Assembly: GCA_026967495.1 (NCBI GenBank)
Contig: CP114060.1
Span: 4,464,001 to 4,528,000 of the forward strand
Length of the DNA: 64,000 nucleotides
Reading direction: 5' to 3'
DNA from: Rouxiella badensis
GTDB taxonomy: Bacteria; Pseudomonadota; Gammaproteobacteria; Enterobacterales; Enterobacteriaceae
The notes below the pieces were generated by a model that did not search any database, was not told where the DNA came from, and saw only the letters and a program-made list of their open reading frames with translations. Made by a program: the position numbers and the translations under genes. This document shows, in pieces, positions 29,054-36,267 of this stretch. Every line of letters starts with the position of its first letter. Positions within the stretch are counted from its first letter, which is position 1.

Positions 29054-29935
29054 CTAGGGCAATCGTCCGACGCGCCGCATCGCTCTTGTCCAGGAACCGT
29101 TTCTCACCGCCCAGCGCAGCACGCTGGCGATGCGACGCATTGAAAAGTCGATGCCTTTGCGGATCAACGGCGAAAACCTGATCCCCAGCTCGTCCTGCGC
29201 CCACTGCGGCAACAGTTCAATGCCCGACCAAATCATCAGCTTACCCACGGGAACCGCGGCTCGGCTGGGTGCGGGCGCGTTTTTTAGCAGCCTTACCACT
29301 TCAAGCGTGCGCTCATCACAGCGTAAAGAGGGCCGCATGCGCTCGAGATAATCGTCGATTTCTTTCACGCTGGTGGGCACATTGACGCCCCCCAACCCCT
29401 CGACCACACGCGCGACTTCACGGTAATACTGGTCCTGCTCGGCGAGGCTGAGATTGGGATTACGATAGCGAAGATAGGACTGGAGAAAGCTGTAGGACTC
29501 GGCAACGTGCACCCACACCAATAAATCGGGATCGCTGGCGGCATAAGGGTTGCCGTGCGCATCGACGCCGGTCACGCCAAGATGAATGGATTTTACGCGT
29601 TCGATAAGACGCTGAGCGTCTGCAAGAGAGGCAAAAGTGGTGCCAGAAACGAATTGACTGGTGCGTCTGAGACGCCCCAGCATGTCCTGGCGAAAGTTCG
29701 AATGATCCCACACGCCCGCCAGAGCAAGAGGATGAAGCATTTGCAGCAGCAGTGCACTCACGCCGCCGCACAACATGGTCGAGAAATCGCCGTGAACTTG
29801 CCACACTACGGTGTCGGGTCCAAATAACCCGGCATCACCACGAGGCTGTTCGAAATCGATTCCTCCCAGCGCCAGGCCGGAAATGCTTAACACCTGGCGC
29901 TCTATCTTCTTACGTAAACTTTCACCAACTGGCAT
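29054..29935 (-). CDS. DUF2236 (mpaB/rubber-oxygenase-like) protein
   Basis: A 293-aa protein of the ER-bound oxygenase mpaB/rubber oxygenase catalytic-domain family (DUF2236), putative heme-dependent oxygenases of largely unknown substrate. Typical blocks are GDAGLFGPDTVVWQVHGDFSTMLCGGVSALLLQMLHPLALAGV (with the HG and HP histidines), GRLRRTSQFVSGTTF, IHLGVTGVDAHGNPYAASDPDLLVWVHVAESYSFL. No signal peptide or obvious membrane helix. It lies 85 bases downstream of the tetR gene on the same strand and may be in its operon; a link to the stress array beyond is possible but unproven. Confidence 0.8.
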   Translation of the reverse strand: MPVGESLRKKIERQVLSISGLALGGIDFEQPRGDAGLFGPDTVVWQVHGDFSTMLCGGVSALLLQMLHPLALAGVWDHSNFRQDMLGRLRRTSQFVSGTTFASLADAQRLIERVKSIHLGVTGVDAHGNPYAASDPDLLVWVHVAESYSFLQSYLRYRNPNLSLAEQDQYYREVARVVEGLGGVNVPTSVKEIDDYLERMRPSLRCDERTLEVVRLLKNAPAPSRAAVPVGKLMIWSGIELLPQWAQDELGIRFSPLIRKGIDFSMRRIASVLRWAVRNGSWTRAMRRVGRLP

Positions 29936-30020
29936 GACACATTGTTCTCAATATTTTCTACAATAAGGCGTGCCTAAGGCATACAGGGATGAAAGTTTCT
30001 TCGCTACTTCAAACCATGGC

Positions 30021-30680
30021 TTAGTGGGCAATCGCGCTCGACATCGGAACGGTGCGCAGTTGCGGCCATACGTACATAAACAGGTCAATAATAGCGCCCA
30101 ACTGTTCATTGCTGGCACCGTCTCGCGACTGCACCGACATTCCCTGAACGGTGGTCGCCACGTATTTCGCCAAAAGAGAACTGTCGGAATCATTCGGGAA
30201 CTCGCCGCTCAGTTTTTTCTTCTCAAAAAACTCGAACAAGGTGCGCTCCTGAGACAGGTGGCGTGAACGTAGCATGTCAGAAATTTCCTGAGAAGCTGCA
30301 GACATGCCCGACGCTGCGTTAATGATAAAGCAGCCGCTCGGCGTGTCGCAGTCGGTAAACATCTCGGCCGTGGTACGCAAATACTGCTCTACTGCCTGTT
30401 CTACCGACAAATCATCTCTGCTTAGCAGACATAAACTCTTTTCGTAAAAGGTTGCCAGATAATGTTCAACCGATGCACGGAACAACCCTTCTTTGTTGCC
30501 AAATTCAGCATATAAAGTAGGCGCTTTCGCACCCGTTGCTTCAACTAAGTCAGCCAAAGACGTGGCTTCATAGCCATGACGCCAGAACAGGTTTAACGCT
30601 TTACTCAGAGCAGTTCCGCGATCGAACTGTTTTGGGCGACCGCGACTTTTCCGGACTAATGCCGTCTGTTCAGTGCTCAT
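30021..30680 (-). CDS. TetR/AcrR-family regulator, probable controller of the DUF1471 array
   Basis: A 219-aa TetR-type repressor: the N-terminal HTH (GTALSKALNLFWRHGYEATSLADLVEATGAKAPTLYAEFGNKEGLFRASVEHY) and an effector-binding domain containing two cysteines (FTDCDTPSGCFIIN), as in the TetR subgroup with a C-terminal domain of AefR type. ATG 30680 has AGGAGGGT upstream and is preferred over 30698. It faces the first array gene; the palindrome TTATCGAGCGATAA in the shared intergenic region recurs upstream of five array genes, so it is probably autoregulated and controls the array. The analogy with E. coli bhsA next to its TetR repressor ComR supports this. Confidence 0.85.
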   Translation of the reverse strand: MSTEQTALVRKSRGRPKQFDRGTALSKALNLFWRHGYEATSLADLVEATGAKAPTLYAEFGNKEGLFRASVEHYLATFYEKSLCLLSRDDLSVEQAVEQYLRTTAEMFTDCDTPSGCFIINAASGMSAASQEISDMLRSRHLSQERTLFEFFEKKKLSGEFPNDSDSSLLAKYVATTVQGMSVQSRDGASNEQLGAIIDLFMYVWPQLRTVPMSSAIAH

Positions 30681-30725
30681 ACACCCTCCTTTCATCACTC
30701 TTGTGATTATGGTTGTCGAAATAAA

Positions 30726-30795
30726 TTAACGATCATTATTAAAAATAGTTGCGCAGAAGTCCAGTAGAGATTAATATTTAATTATCGAGCGATAA
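30726..30795 (+). promoter_or_regulatory. Array promoter P1 with TetR-type operator (tetR divergent region)
   Basis: TTAACG box 30726-30731; -35 TTGCGC 30749-30754; 17-bp spacer; -10 TAATAT 30772-30777; palindrome TTATCGAGCGATAA 30782-30795, a perfect TTATCG-NN-CGATAA. It drives the gene at 30856 and lies in the tetR upstream region. Confidence 0.85.
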
Positions 30796-30855
30796 GTAAA
30801 TCACTCCCTACAGAAAACTACTCAGCTATAAGACAGTAACCCAGGACCTAACATC

Positions 30856-31116
30856 ATGAGAAACATCAAATTGATTCTTGCAGTAATGGCATTGGCCGTT
30901 GTGCCGGTTGCTAACGTTGCCGCACAGCAGACAATCATGATGCCAGTACAAACTCAGCAGGTCGCGATGGTTAACGTGACTGGCGACAGTAATGTCGTAC
31001 AGCCTCCGCATGGCACTCTGAACAGGAAACCAGCACAACCTGGTATCTCGAGTTCACCGACCATACCGCCGGCTCCTGTTGCGTCACATAACTCACCTTC
31101 CGCCATCTACTACTAA
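30856..31116 (+). CDS. Secreted proline-rich protein, first gene of the array
   Basis: An 86-aa protein with a cleavable signal peptide (MRNIKLILAVMALAVVPVANVAA), then QQTIMMPVQTQQVAMVNVTGDS, which loosely echoes the start of the mature DUF1471 proteins (QSIGVVSAST), and then an unrelated proline/serine-rich tail (PAQPGISSSPTIPPAPVASHNSPSAIYY). Its length equals that of the array paralogues. It may be a diverged DUF1471 copy whose core helix and strands were replaced, or an independent protein that shares the promoter. The promoter is the clearest copy of the array promoter. Function unknown; periplasmic. Confidence 0.75.
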   Translation: MRNIKLILAVMALAVVPVANVAAQQTIMMPVQTQQVAMVNVTGDSNVVQPPHGTLNRKPAQPGISSSPTIPPAPVASHNSPSAIYY

Positions 31117-31146
31117 GATGTCCCTATCGAAGCCTGAGTACCCATA

Positions 31147-31182
31147 AAGAAGGCAGAGCATTTTATGCTGCCTTCTTTTTTA
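31147..31182 (+). terminator. Terminator after the 30856 gene
   Basis: AAGAAGGCAG (31147-31156) pairs perfectly with CTGCCTTCTT (31168-31177), followed by a T tract to 31181. Strong intrinsic terminator. Confidence 0.9.
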
Positions 31183-31477
31183 ACACCCTCATCCTCGTAC
31201 CTCAAGAATTTATTAGCGGCTATTAAAATAAACTTTTTGGATGCCAAATCCGAATGATTATATTGAATAACCATTGCAAGATAATGAAAAAAGCAATGAG
31301 ATTGAATAAGTTATAAGCAGAAATACAGAGTACGACAGACGACCCGGCTCATTTAATGCAGATATTTCACAACCCTTATCACCTTAGGTAATCCGCAGGC
31401 GACTTCAGGCACCCAACTGATTTATGCGCAGAAATTTCTTTCCTATTCTGTGAGTTACCCCCTCACAGCACATTTAG

Positions 31478-31547
31478 TTAACGATCATTAATAAAAAAGA
31501 TTGCCAAGGTGGCCCCTGAAGATTAACATTTAATTATCGAACGTTAA
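31478..31547 (+). promoter_or_regulatory. Array promoter P2 with TetR-type operator
   Basis: TTAACG 31478-31483; -35 TTGCCA 31501-31506; 17-bp spacer; -10 TAACAT 31524-31529; operator TTATCGAACGTTAA 31534-31547. Same spacing as P1. The stretch 31183-31477 before it holds no gene that I can support. Confidence 0.85.
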
Positions 31548-31605
31548 CTAATAGCGTTCCGCCGAAGAAAAGAACGCATGTTCATCACCTATGGGATTAG
31601 ACACC

Positions 31606-31863
31606 ATGAAAAACTTAACCATGATTTTTGCAGCACTGGCCTTGGCTACCGGTTCATTTTCAACTTTAGCCGCGACAGAAGTCACTCAGGCTCCAGCGGG
31701 TTCACAGAAAATAGGTGTAGTATCAGCTACCTCCAGTAGCGATCTCTCAAGCCTGGAGCGTAATCTGAACGCTAAAGCTGAAGAAGCTGGCGCAAGCTCT
31801 TTCCGCATCATTTCAGCCTCAGGTGACAACCACCTGTACGGAACGGCTGAGCTGTATAAATAA
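31606..31863 (+). CDS. DUF1471 (BhsA/YhcN-family) periplasmic protein, copy 1
   Basis: An 85-aa protein of the YdgH/BhsA/McbA family. The signal peptide MKNLTMIFAALALATGSFSTLAA is followed by a 60-residue DUF1471 domain (VTQAPAGSQKIGVVSATSSSDLSSLERNLNAKAEEAGASSFRIISASGDNHLYGTAELYK). The E. coli relatives BhsA and McbA affect stress resistance and biofilm formation. ATG 31606 is chosen because it starts the signal peptide; 31591 is an in-frame extension without value. It has its own promoter and terminator, and is the most diverged in its variable segment of the Lys-Tyr-ending copies before 33 kb. Confidence 0.92.
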   Translation: MKNLTMIFAALALATGSFSTLAATEVTQAPAGSQKIGVVSATSSSDLSSLERNLNAKAEEAGASSFRIISASGDNHLYGTAELYK

Positions 31864-31883
31864 GCCTGATAAAGATAATGACG

Positions 31884-31908
31884 AAAGGCGGCCGTGGCCG
31901 CCTTTTTT
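31884..31908 (+). terminator. Terminator after DUF1471 copy 1
   Basis: AAAGGCGGC (31884-31892) and GCCGCCTTT (31897-31905) form a perfect 9-bp stem with a CGTG loop and T tract. Confidence 0.92.
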
Positions 31909-32259
31909 AACATCGGTAAAACCAAAGCAAGCAGAGGGTTATCGATAGCCTGCTCATTTCATAGGGTATAAAATTTGTCTTCTTCAAAGATATTTCGTTG
32001 CTGGATAGAGTCAGGTTAATATTTAAACCAATAAAGCTGTCCTTTACTGCTCTACGCCAATTAAATAAAATATTCTTTTATTTCACACCCTACATTGTTT
32101 TATAAAAACCATAGAGCAATTAAATCAACGCCAAAAGATAATAAATGATTTTTAATTTCACCACCGGCTCTACCAACCACAAAAACCAACCGTTTTATAA
32201 ATTTAATCGATTAATTTAAATGGGGAATATAATAACAACAGAGGGACAATACTGATCTT
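31909..32259. other. AT-rich gene-free stretch before the Hok/Sok locus
   Basis: About 350 very AT-rich bases with no supported open reading frame. It probably contains the promoter of the hok-type mRNA near its right end. No copy of the array promoter is visible. Confidence 0.5.
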
Positions 32260-32315
32260 CTTTGTGCGGGTGCTCAGGATCTTTCTGCTCTGGGCATGAA
32301 ATAAAATTTATGCAG

Positions 32316-32375
32316 GGACAGAATGAGAAAAGCCCCGAACTGATATTACATCAACTCGAGGCGTCCCTTATGTCC
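32316..32375 (-). ncRNA. Candidate Sok-type antisense RNA
   Basis: The minus strand reads GGACATAAGGGACGCCTCGA at 32375 and continues through CGGGGCTTTTCTCATTCTG, following the conserved target-recognition region of Sok RNAs (recalled pattern GACATAGGGATGCCTCG ... CGGGGCT). It lies antisense to the leader of the hok-like mRNA, where Sok acts by blocking translation of the overlapping mok frame and thereby of hok. Transcript ends are estimated; no promoter was assigned. Confidence 0.55.
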
Positions 32376-32429
32376 AACAACGTAAAGGTAGCGCCTCATA
32401 TGCAGGAATGCAAGGAAAAGGAGGTCTAT

Positions 32430-32588
32430 GTGCGCTTCACATCTATAACGATTGTTCTGCTGGTCTTTTTCATCTGTGCGAGTCTTTTAGCGTTCACCTG
32501 GATGAAAGGAAATACACTTTGTGAAATTAAGGTGAAGAGCATTTGGATAGAGGTTGTTGCATCATTGGCCTACGAATCCGTGAGGTAA
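32430..32588 (+). CDS. hok: Hok/Gef-family small membrane toxin
   Basis: From GTG 32430, preceded by AAGGAGGT, the product is exactly 52 aa, the length of Hok. It has one membrane helix (ITIVLLVFFICASLLAFTW) followed by the family signature GNTLCEIKVKSIWIEVVASLAYES, comparable to DLCEVRIRTGQTEVAVFTAYE of the Hok family (recalled). Hok proteins insert in the inner membrane and depolarise it when not silenced by the antisense RNA. A longer in-frame opening from 32310 or 32400 covers the mRNA leader and may act as a mok-like coupling frame. It sits between DUF1471 copies 1 and 2 without sharing their promoter. Confidence 0.8.
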   Translation: MRFTSITIVLLVFFICASLLAFTWMKGNTLCEIKVKSIWIEVVASLAYESVR

Positions 32589-32668
32589 GCAATCCAACAG
32601 GCGGGAGCTCGCTCCCGTCCGTTGGAGGTTGTCAGACAAAGGTCCAAAGCACCCGTTTAAATTTATCA

Positions 32669-32692
32669 GCCAGCCTTCGGGCTGGCATTTTT
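32669..32692 (+). terminator. Terminator of the hok-type mRNA
   Basis: GCCAGCC (32669-32675), loop TTCG, GGCTGGC (32680-32686), then ATTTTT. A second hairpin with arms GGGAGC and GCTCCC lies just after the toxin stop. Confidence 0.85.
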
Positions 32693-32989
32693 ATGTCAAA
32701 AATAGCTTTTAAATCAAAATGCAGCGAAAGGAGAAAAGTGACTTATATAAAGCCATTTAAAAACAATATATTAACAAGATATTTAAATCGGATATTTTCA
32801 TCTTCACCCGTTAAATAACGCCAATTAAATTAATAATCGTTATTTAATTTGGTGGCAGGTCAGGCATACCACCACTACGCTTTATTTAATGAATATTAAT
32901 AAAAGTGACCATGTGCCCTACCGAAGAGATTTCGTTGATGGACTCACAGTGGCCACGCTGACAATTGTGCCAATAACGAGGAAATCATC

Positions 32990-33259
32990 GTGAAAAACAT
33001 CACCATAACTTTTTATCAAACTCTGGCTGCTGTTGCGCTCATTAGTGCTTCATTTGCCGCGGTGGCGGCGACCGAGGTGAGTTCAGCACCAGCAGGTCAG
33101 GTCAGCATGGGAGTGATAAACGTCTCGGGTGGGGATCACCTGAGTGCACTTAAACATAGAATGTCAAACGAGGCCGACGCGCAGGGCGCTACCTCCTATC
33201 GCGTAATTTTCGCCACCGGCGAAAATCATTTCTACGGCCGCGCCGAGCTGTATCGCTAA
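32990..33259 (+). CDS. DUF1471 periplasmic protein, copy 2 (divergent)
   Basis: An 89-aa family member starting at GTG 32990 with GAGGAAA upstream. The signal peptide (VKNITITFYQTLAAVALISASFAAVAA) is followed by TEVSSAPAGQVSMGVINVSGGDHLSALKHRMSNEADAQGATSYRVIFATGENHFYGRAELYR. It ends in YGRAELYR instead of YGTAEIYK and lacks the canonical array promoter; only TTAATAATCGTTATTTAA-like AT-rich sequence precedes it. It is clearly an older copy than those downstream. Confidence 0.9.
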   Translation: MKNITITFYQTLAAVALISASFAAVAATEVSSAPAGQVSMGVINVSGGDHLSALKHRMSNEADAQGATSYRVIFATGENHFYGRAELYR

Positions 33260-33400
33260 TAAGCTTCACCGTCACGTCGGGAAATGCTTTCCCTCGCTTT
33301 GCGCTCGATCGAGGCAGCAAAAAGAGAACATCGATAAAACAGGATCAAGCATGACTAAACTAACGCCAAACATGGGCTTACTGGCGATCCGCACAATTAG

Positions 33401-33470
33401 TTAACGATTAATACAAAAATAAATTGCACAGATTCCGATCCGATCCTATCATTAAGTTATCGAACGTTAA
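33401..33470 (+). promoter_or_regulatory. Array promoter P3 with TetR-type operator
   Basis: TTAACG 33401-33406; -35 TTGCAC 33424-33429; 17-bp spacer; -10 TATCAT 33447-33452; operator TTATCGAACGTTAA 33457-33470. Followed by a second TAACG element in AATTAATAACG. Confidence 0.88.
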
Positions 33471-33549
33471 TTAATAACGACGAAGCAGAAATTAGTCGCT
33501 GGACTCGAGCAGTATCCCGTTCGGCTAACACGATAATGAGGAAGCAATC

Positions 33550-33810
33550 ATGAAAAACCTGACTAAAGCATTTGCTGTTATCGCCCTGAGTACAGCTTCA
33601 TTCGCCACCTTTGCAGCAACAGAAGTGAGCATGGCGCCAGCAGGCGAACAAAGTATTGGTATGGTGAGCGCATCAACTCACGGTAGCGATATCACGACTC
33701 TGCAGAACAAACTGGCTGCTAAAGCCGCCCAGGAAGGGGCAAGTTCTTATCGCATCGTTTCTGCCGGTGGTGAAAACCATATGTACGGTACTGCAGAACT
33801 CTACAAATAA
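33550..33810 (+). CDS. DUF1471 periplasmic protein, copy 3
   Basis: An 86-aa protein: signal peptide MKNLTKAFAVIALSTASFATFAA, mature TEVSMAPAGEQSIGMVSASTHGSDITTLQNKLAAKAAQEGASSYRIVSAGGENHMYGTAELYK. First of the closely similar set (copies 3-9). The leader block GATAATGAGGAAGCAATC before the ATG is nearly identical to those of copies 5 and 7, a mark of recent duplication including the 5' untranslated region. No terminator separates it from copy 4. Confidence 0.93.
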   Translation: MKNLTKAFAVIALSTASFATFAATEVSMAPAGEQSIGMVSASTHGSDITTLQNKLAAKAAQEGASSYRIVSAGGENHMYGTAELYK

Positions 33811-33890
33811 GCATGAATCATTTTTAGCAGCAGAGTAAGAATAAAGAGGTATGGGTATTCGCATCTTGTCAGCAGAACTTTGCCGGAGAG

Positions 33891-33933
33891 ATGTATCGGA
33901 CAGTAAGACGCCTAATTTCACATCGAACGTCAA
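33891..33933 (+). promoter_or_regulatory. Variant array leader (class II) before copy 4
   Basis: ATGTAT (33891-33896), TAATTT (33913-33918) and the degenerate palindrome ACATCGAACGTCAA (33920-33933) align with P6 through the shared CGGACAG and CGAACG blocks, but the TTAACG box is gone and three operator bases differ. It may be a weakened or differently regulated promoter. A sister copy stands before copy 9. Confidence 0.45.
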
Positions 33934-33979
33934 TCATGACGTCACCGAAATTAAGCAAAACGATATAGAGGAAAATATT

Positions 33980-34240
33980 ATGAAAAACCTGACTAAAGCA
34001 TTTGCGGTTATCGCCCTGACTACCGCTTCATTTGCTACTTTCGCGGCAACAGAAGTCAGCATGGCGCCTCAAGGTGCACAGAGCATGGGTGAGGTTAGCG
34101 CTTCTACCAACAGCGGTGACTTAGGTACATTGCAAGGTAAACTGGCTGCAAAAGCCGCTCAGGAAGGGGCAAGCTCTTATCGTATCGTCTCTGCCGGTGG
34201 TGAAAATCATCTTTACGGTACGGCTGAAATTTATAAATAA
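33980..34240 (+). CDS. DUF1471 periplasmic protein, copy 4
   Basis: An 86-aa paralogue (MKNLTKAFAVIALTTASFATFAA signal; variable segment MAPQGAQSMGEVSASTNSGDLGTLQGKLAAKAAQEG; end YGTAEIYK). The start at 33980 has AGAGGAAA upstream; the in-frame extension to 33851 is discarded. It differs from copy 5 by few residues in the mature part. It may be read through from copy 3 as well as from its own variant leader, and ends at a strong terminator. Confidence 0.93.
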   Translation: MKNLTKAFAVIALTTASFATFAATEVSMAPQGAQSMGEVSASTNSGDLGTLQGKLAAKAAQEGASSYRIVSAGGENHLYGTAEIYK

Positions 34241-34275
34241 TGTTTAAAATATAACGTGTTATAAGTATGAAGAAG

Positions 34276-34297
34276 AGGCGACAGTTGTCGCCTTTTT
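34276..34297 (+). terminator. Terminator after copy 4
   Basis: AGGCGACA-GT-TGTCGCCT hairpin followed by five T. Confidence 0.9.
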
Positions 34298-34358
34298 CAT
34301 TTTTATATCTCCCAAAATTCCCTCACTTCCCCTCTCCAAAAAAGACCCGCACAATAGG

Positions 34359-34428
34359 TTAACGATTGATAAAAAAACAAATTGCACAAGAATCGATCCG
34401 TCACTATCATTTAATTATCGAACGTTAA
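34359..34428 (+). promoter_or_regulatory. Array promoter P4 with TetR-type operator
   Basis: TTAACG 34359-34364, here extended to TTAACGATTGATAA, itself a near copy of the operator palindrome; -35 TTGCAC 34382-34387; 17-bp spacer; -10 TATCAT 34405-34410; operator TTATCGAACGTTAA 34415-34428. Confidence 0.88.
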
Positions 34429-34508
34429 TTAATATCGTAGACTCAAAAAACAGGTTCCGACCCTCAAAAAATAGCGGGTTCGGTCTACAGGATAATGAGG
34501 AAGCCATC

Positions 34509-34769
34509 ATGAAAACTCTGAACAAAGCATTTGCTGTTATCGCCCTGACTACCGCTTCATTCGCTACCTTTGCCGCCACTGAAGTGAGTTCAGCTCCGCA
34601 GGGAGCACAAAGCATCGGTGAGGTTAGCGCGTCCACTAACAGCGGTGATTTAAGTACGCTACAGGGGAAACTGGCCGCTAAAGCCGCCCAGGAAGGGGCA
34701 AGCTCTTATCGCATTGTGGCCGCCGGAGGTGAGAACCATCTTTACGGTACGGCTGAAATCTACAAATAA
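34509..34769 (+). CDS. DUF1471 periplasmic protein, copy 5
   Basis: An 86-aa paralogue; the signal peptide MKTLNKAFAVIALTTASFATFAA has the only MKTLN start of the set. Mature part TEVSSAPQGAQSIGEVSASTNSGDLSTLQGKLAAKAAQEGASSYRIVAAGGENHLYGTAEIYK. Monocistronic: own full promoter (P4) and own terminator. Confidence 0.93.
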   Translation: MKTLNKAFAVIALTTASFATFAATEVSSAPQGAQSIGEVSASTNSGDLSTLQGKLAAKAAQEGASSYRIVAAGGENHLYGTAEIYK

Positions 34770-34799
34770 GCTTTTGTAGCAAGAGCGTGAAAAAGAGAA

Positions 34800-34822
34800 G
34801 AGGCGGCATTTGCCGCCTTTTT
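34800..34822 (+). terminator. Terminator after copy 5
   Basis: AGGCGGCA-TT-TGCCGCCT hairpin followed by TTTTT. Confidence 0.92.
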
Positions 34823-34996
34823 CGCGTTCAATTGTCAGCTAATGTCTTGTTTTCGCAAATTATCTTTAGCTAAATCTTTCAGAGATAAAGCCATTTGTAT
34901 GAGAGTGCCGAAGTTTATGTGCAAGCTTTGAGATTTAAGTTTTCGATAAGAAAAAAGAGGTAAAAAGGCAGGGTGAAAGACTAAAGGAGAACTGAA

Positions 34997-35260
34997 ATGA
35001 AAAATTTAACCAAAGTATTGGCTGTTATTGCCCTCAGTGCCGCCTCGTTCACCACCCTTGCTGCTGCTACTGCCGTTAGCTCACAGCCTAATGGCGAGCA
35101 CAAGATAGGTGAAGTGAGTGCCTCAACCAACAGTGACGACCTCAGCGTACTTCAGCGTAATCTCGCCAGTGAGGCCTCTGAAGAAGGCGCACGTTCTTAT
35201 CACATCACCTCTGCAGGCGGTGAGAACCATCTTTACGGCACCGCCGAGATCTATAAATAA
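34997..35260 (+). CDS. DUF1471 periplasmic protein, copy 6 (divergent)
   Basis: An 87-aa paralogue with the widest differences among copies 3-9: signal MKNLTKVLAVIALSAASFTTLAA, mature ATAVSSQPNGEHKIGEVSASTNSDDLSVLQRNLASEASEEGARSYHITSAGGENHLYGTAEIYK. AAAGGAG precedes the ATG. It lacks both the canonical and the variant leader, although TTTTCGATAAG (a half palindrome) lies about 55 bases upstream, so it is probably controlled differently. Single gene with its own terminator. Confidence 0.92.
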   Translation: MKNLTKVLAVIALSAASFTTLAAATAVSSQPNGEHKIGEVSASTNSDDLSVLQRNLASEASEEGARSYHITSAGGENHLYGTAEIYK

Positions 35261-35297
35261 ATTCAGTTTAATCAATCAATTAATACAGGCACTTATC

Positions 35298-35317
35298 GGT
35301 GGCTACGGCCACCTTTT
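35298..35317 (+). terminator. Terminator after copy 6
   Basis: GGTGGC-TACG-GCCACC hairpin (35298-35313) followed by TTTT. Confidence 0.8.
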
Positions 35318-35375
35318 CCTTAATTAACGATTTCGCTGTGGACTGATCACCCCATTAAACGAACCGCACAATTAG

Positions 35376-35445
35376 TTAACGATTAATATAAAAATAGATT
35401 GCACAGAATCCGTTCAGTCTCTATCATTAACTTATCGAACGTTAA
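35376..35445 (+). promoter_or_regulatory. Array promoter P5 with TetR-type operator
   Basis: TTAACG 35376-35381; -35 TTGCAC 35399-35404; 17-bp spacer; -10 TATCAT 35422-35427; operator TTATCGAACGTTAA 35432-35445. Nearly identical to P3. Confidence 0.88.
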
Positions 35446-35523
35446 TTAATAACGACGAACAAAAATCAATCGCTGAACTCGATAAGACAACGTTTCAGCT
35501 AACCAGATAATGAGGAAGCCATC

Positions 35524-35784
35524 ATGAAAAACCTGACTAAAGCATTTGCCGTTATCGCACTGACTACCGCTTCATTTGCGACATTCGCTGCTACCGAAGT
35601 TAGCTCAGCTCCTGCAGGTGAACAAAGCATTGGTGTCGTTAGTGCATCAACCAACGGCGGTGATCTGAGTTCGCTGCAAGCCAAACTGGCTGCTAAAGCG
35701 GCCCAGGAAGGAGCGAGTTCATACCGTATCGTCGGGGCCGGTGGTGAAAATCACATGTACGGTACCGCTGAAATCTACAAATAA
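35524..35784 (+). CDS. DUF1471 periplasmic protein, copy 7
   Basis: An 86-aa paralogue: MKNLTKAFAVIALTTASFATFAA signal, mature TEVSSAPAGEQSIGVVSASTNGGDLSSLQAKLAAKAAQEGASSYRIVGAGGENHMYGTAEIYK. The next promoter (P6) begins only 24 bases after its stop and no terminator lies between, so copies 7-9 can form one transcript with internal promoters. Confidence 0.93.
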   Translation: MKNLTKAFAVIALTTASFATFAATEVSSAPAGEQSIGVVSASTNGGDLSSLQAKLAAKAAQEGASSYRIVGAGGENHMYGTAEIYK

Positions 35785-35808
35785 GTCTTACGGTAGTAGC
35801 ACAATTAG

Positions 35809-35878
35809 TTAACGGTTATTAAATAAATAATTTGCATCGGACAGAGACAAGGCTTAATATTTAATTAACGAACGATAA
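35809..35878 (+). promoter_or_regulatory. Array promoter P6 with TetR-type operator
   Basis: TTAACG 35809-35814; -35 TTGCAT 35832-35837; 17-bp spacer; -10 TAATAT 35855-35860; operator TTAACGAACGATAA 35865-35878, the mirror arrangement of the other copies. Confidence 0.85.
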
Positions 35879-35934
35879 ACAATATCGTCAGCGAAAAATT
35901 AAGTCTAATGACAACGAGAATAGGAATTAAGACC

Positions 35935-36195
35935 ATGAAAAACCTGACTAAAGCATTGGCAGTAATCGCACTGAGCACCGCATCATTCGCGACTTTCGCG
36001 GCTACCGAAGTGAGTATGGCTCCAGCGGGTGAACAGAGCATCGGTACCGTTAGCGCATCAACCAACGGCGGTGACCTGAGTACGCTGCAAGGCAAACTGG
36101 CTGCTAAAGCCGCTCAAGAAGGCGCAACCTCATATCGCATCGTTGCGGCTGGTGGTGAAAACCACATGTACGGTACTGCTGAAATCTACAAATAA
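35935..36195 (+). CDS. DUF1471 periplasmic protein, copy 8
   Basis: An 86-aa paralogue: MKNLTKALAVIALSTASFATFAA signal, mature TEVSMAPAGEQSIGTVSASTNGGDLSTLQGKLAAKAAQEGATSYRIVAAGGENHMYGTAEIYK. ATG 35935 is chosen as the start of the signal peptide. No terminator follows before copy 9. Confidence 0.93.
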   Translation: MKNLTKALAVIALSTASFATFAATEVSMAPAGEQSIGTVSASTNGGDLSTLQGKLAAKAAQEGATSYRIVAAGGENHMYGTAEIYK

Positions 36196-36267
36196 GCCTT
36201 AGATTCAAATCGTCATAGAAGTATGGGTATCACACATTCGGTCGGCGCAGGTTAAAAGGTAGCCAAT

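Noticed and set aside
32543..32818. A 91-aa open frame overlapping the end of hok
   Set aside because: It runs through the hok stop and the terminator hairpin, and is composed of low-complexity AT-rich codons.
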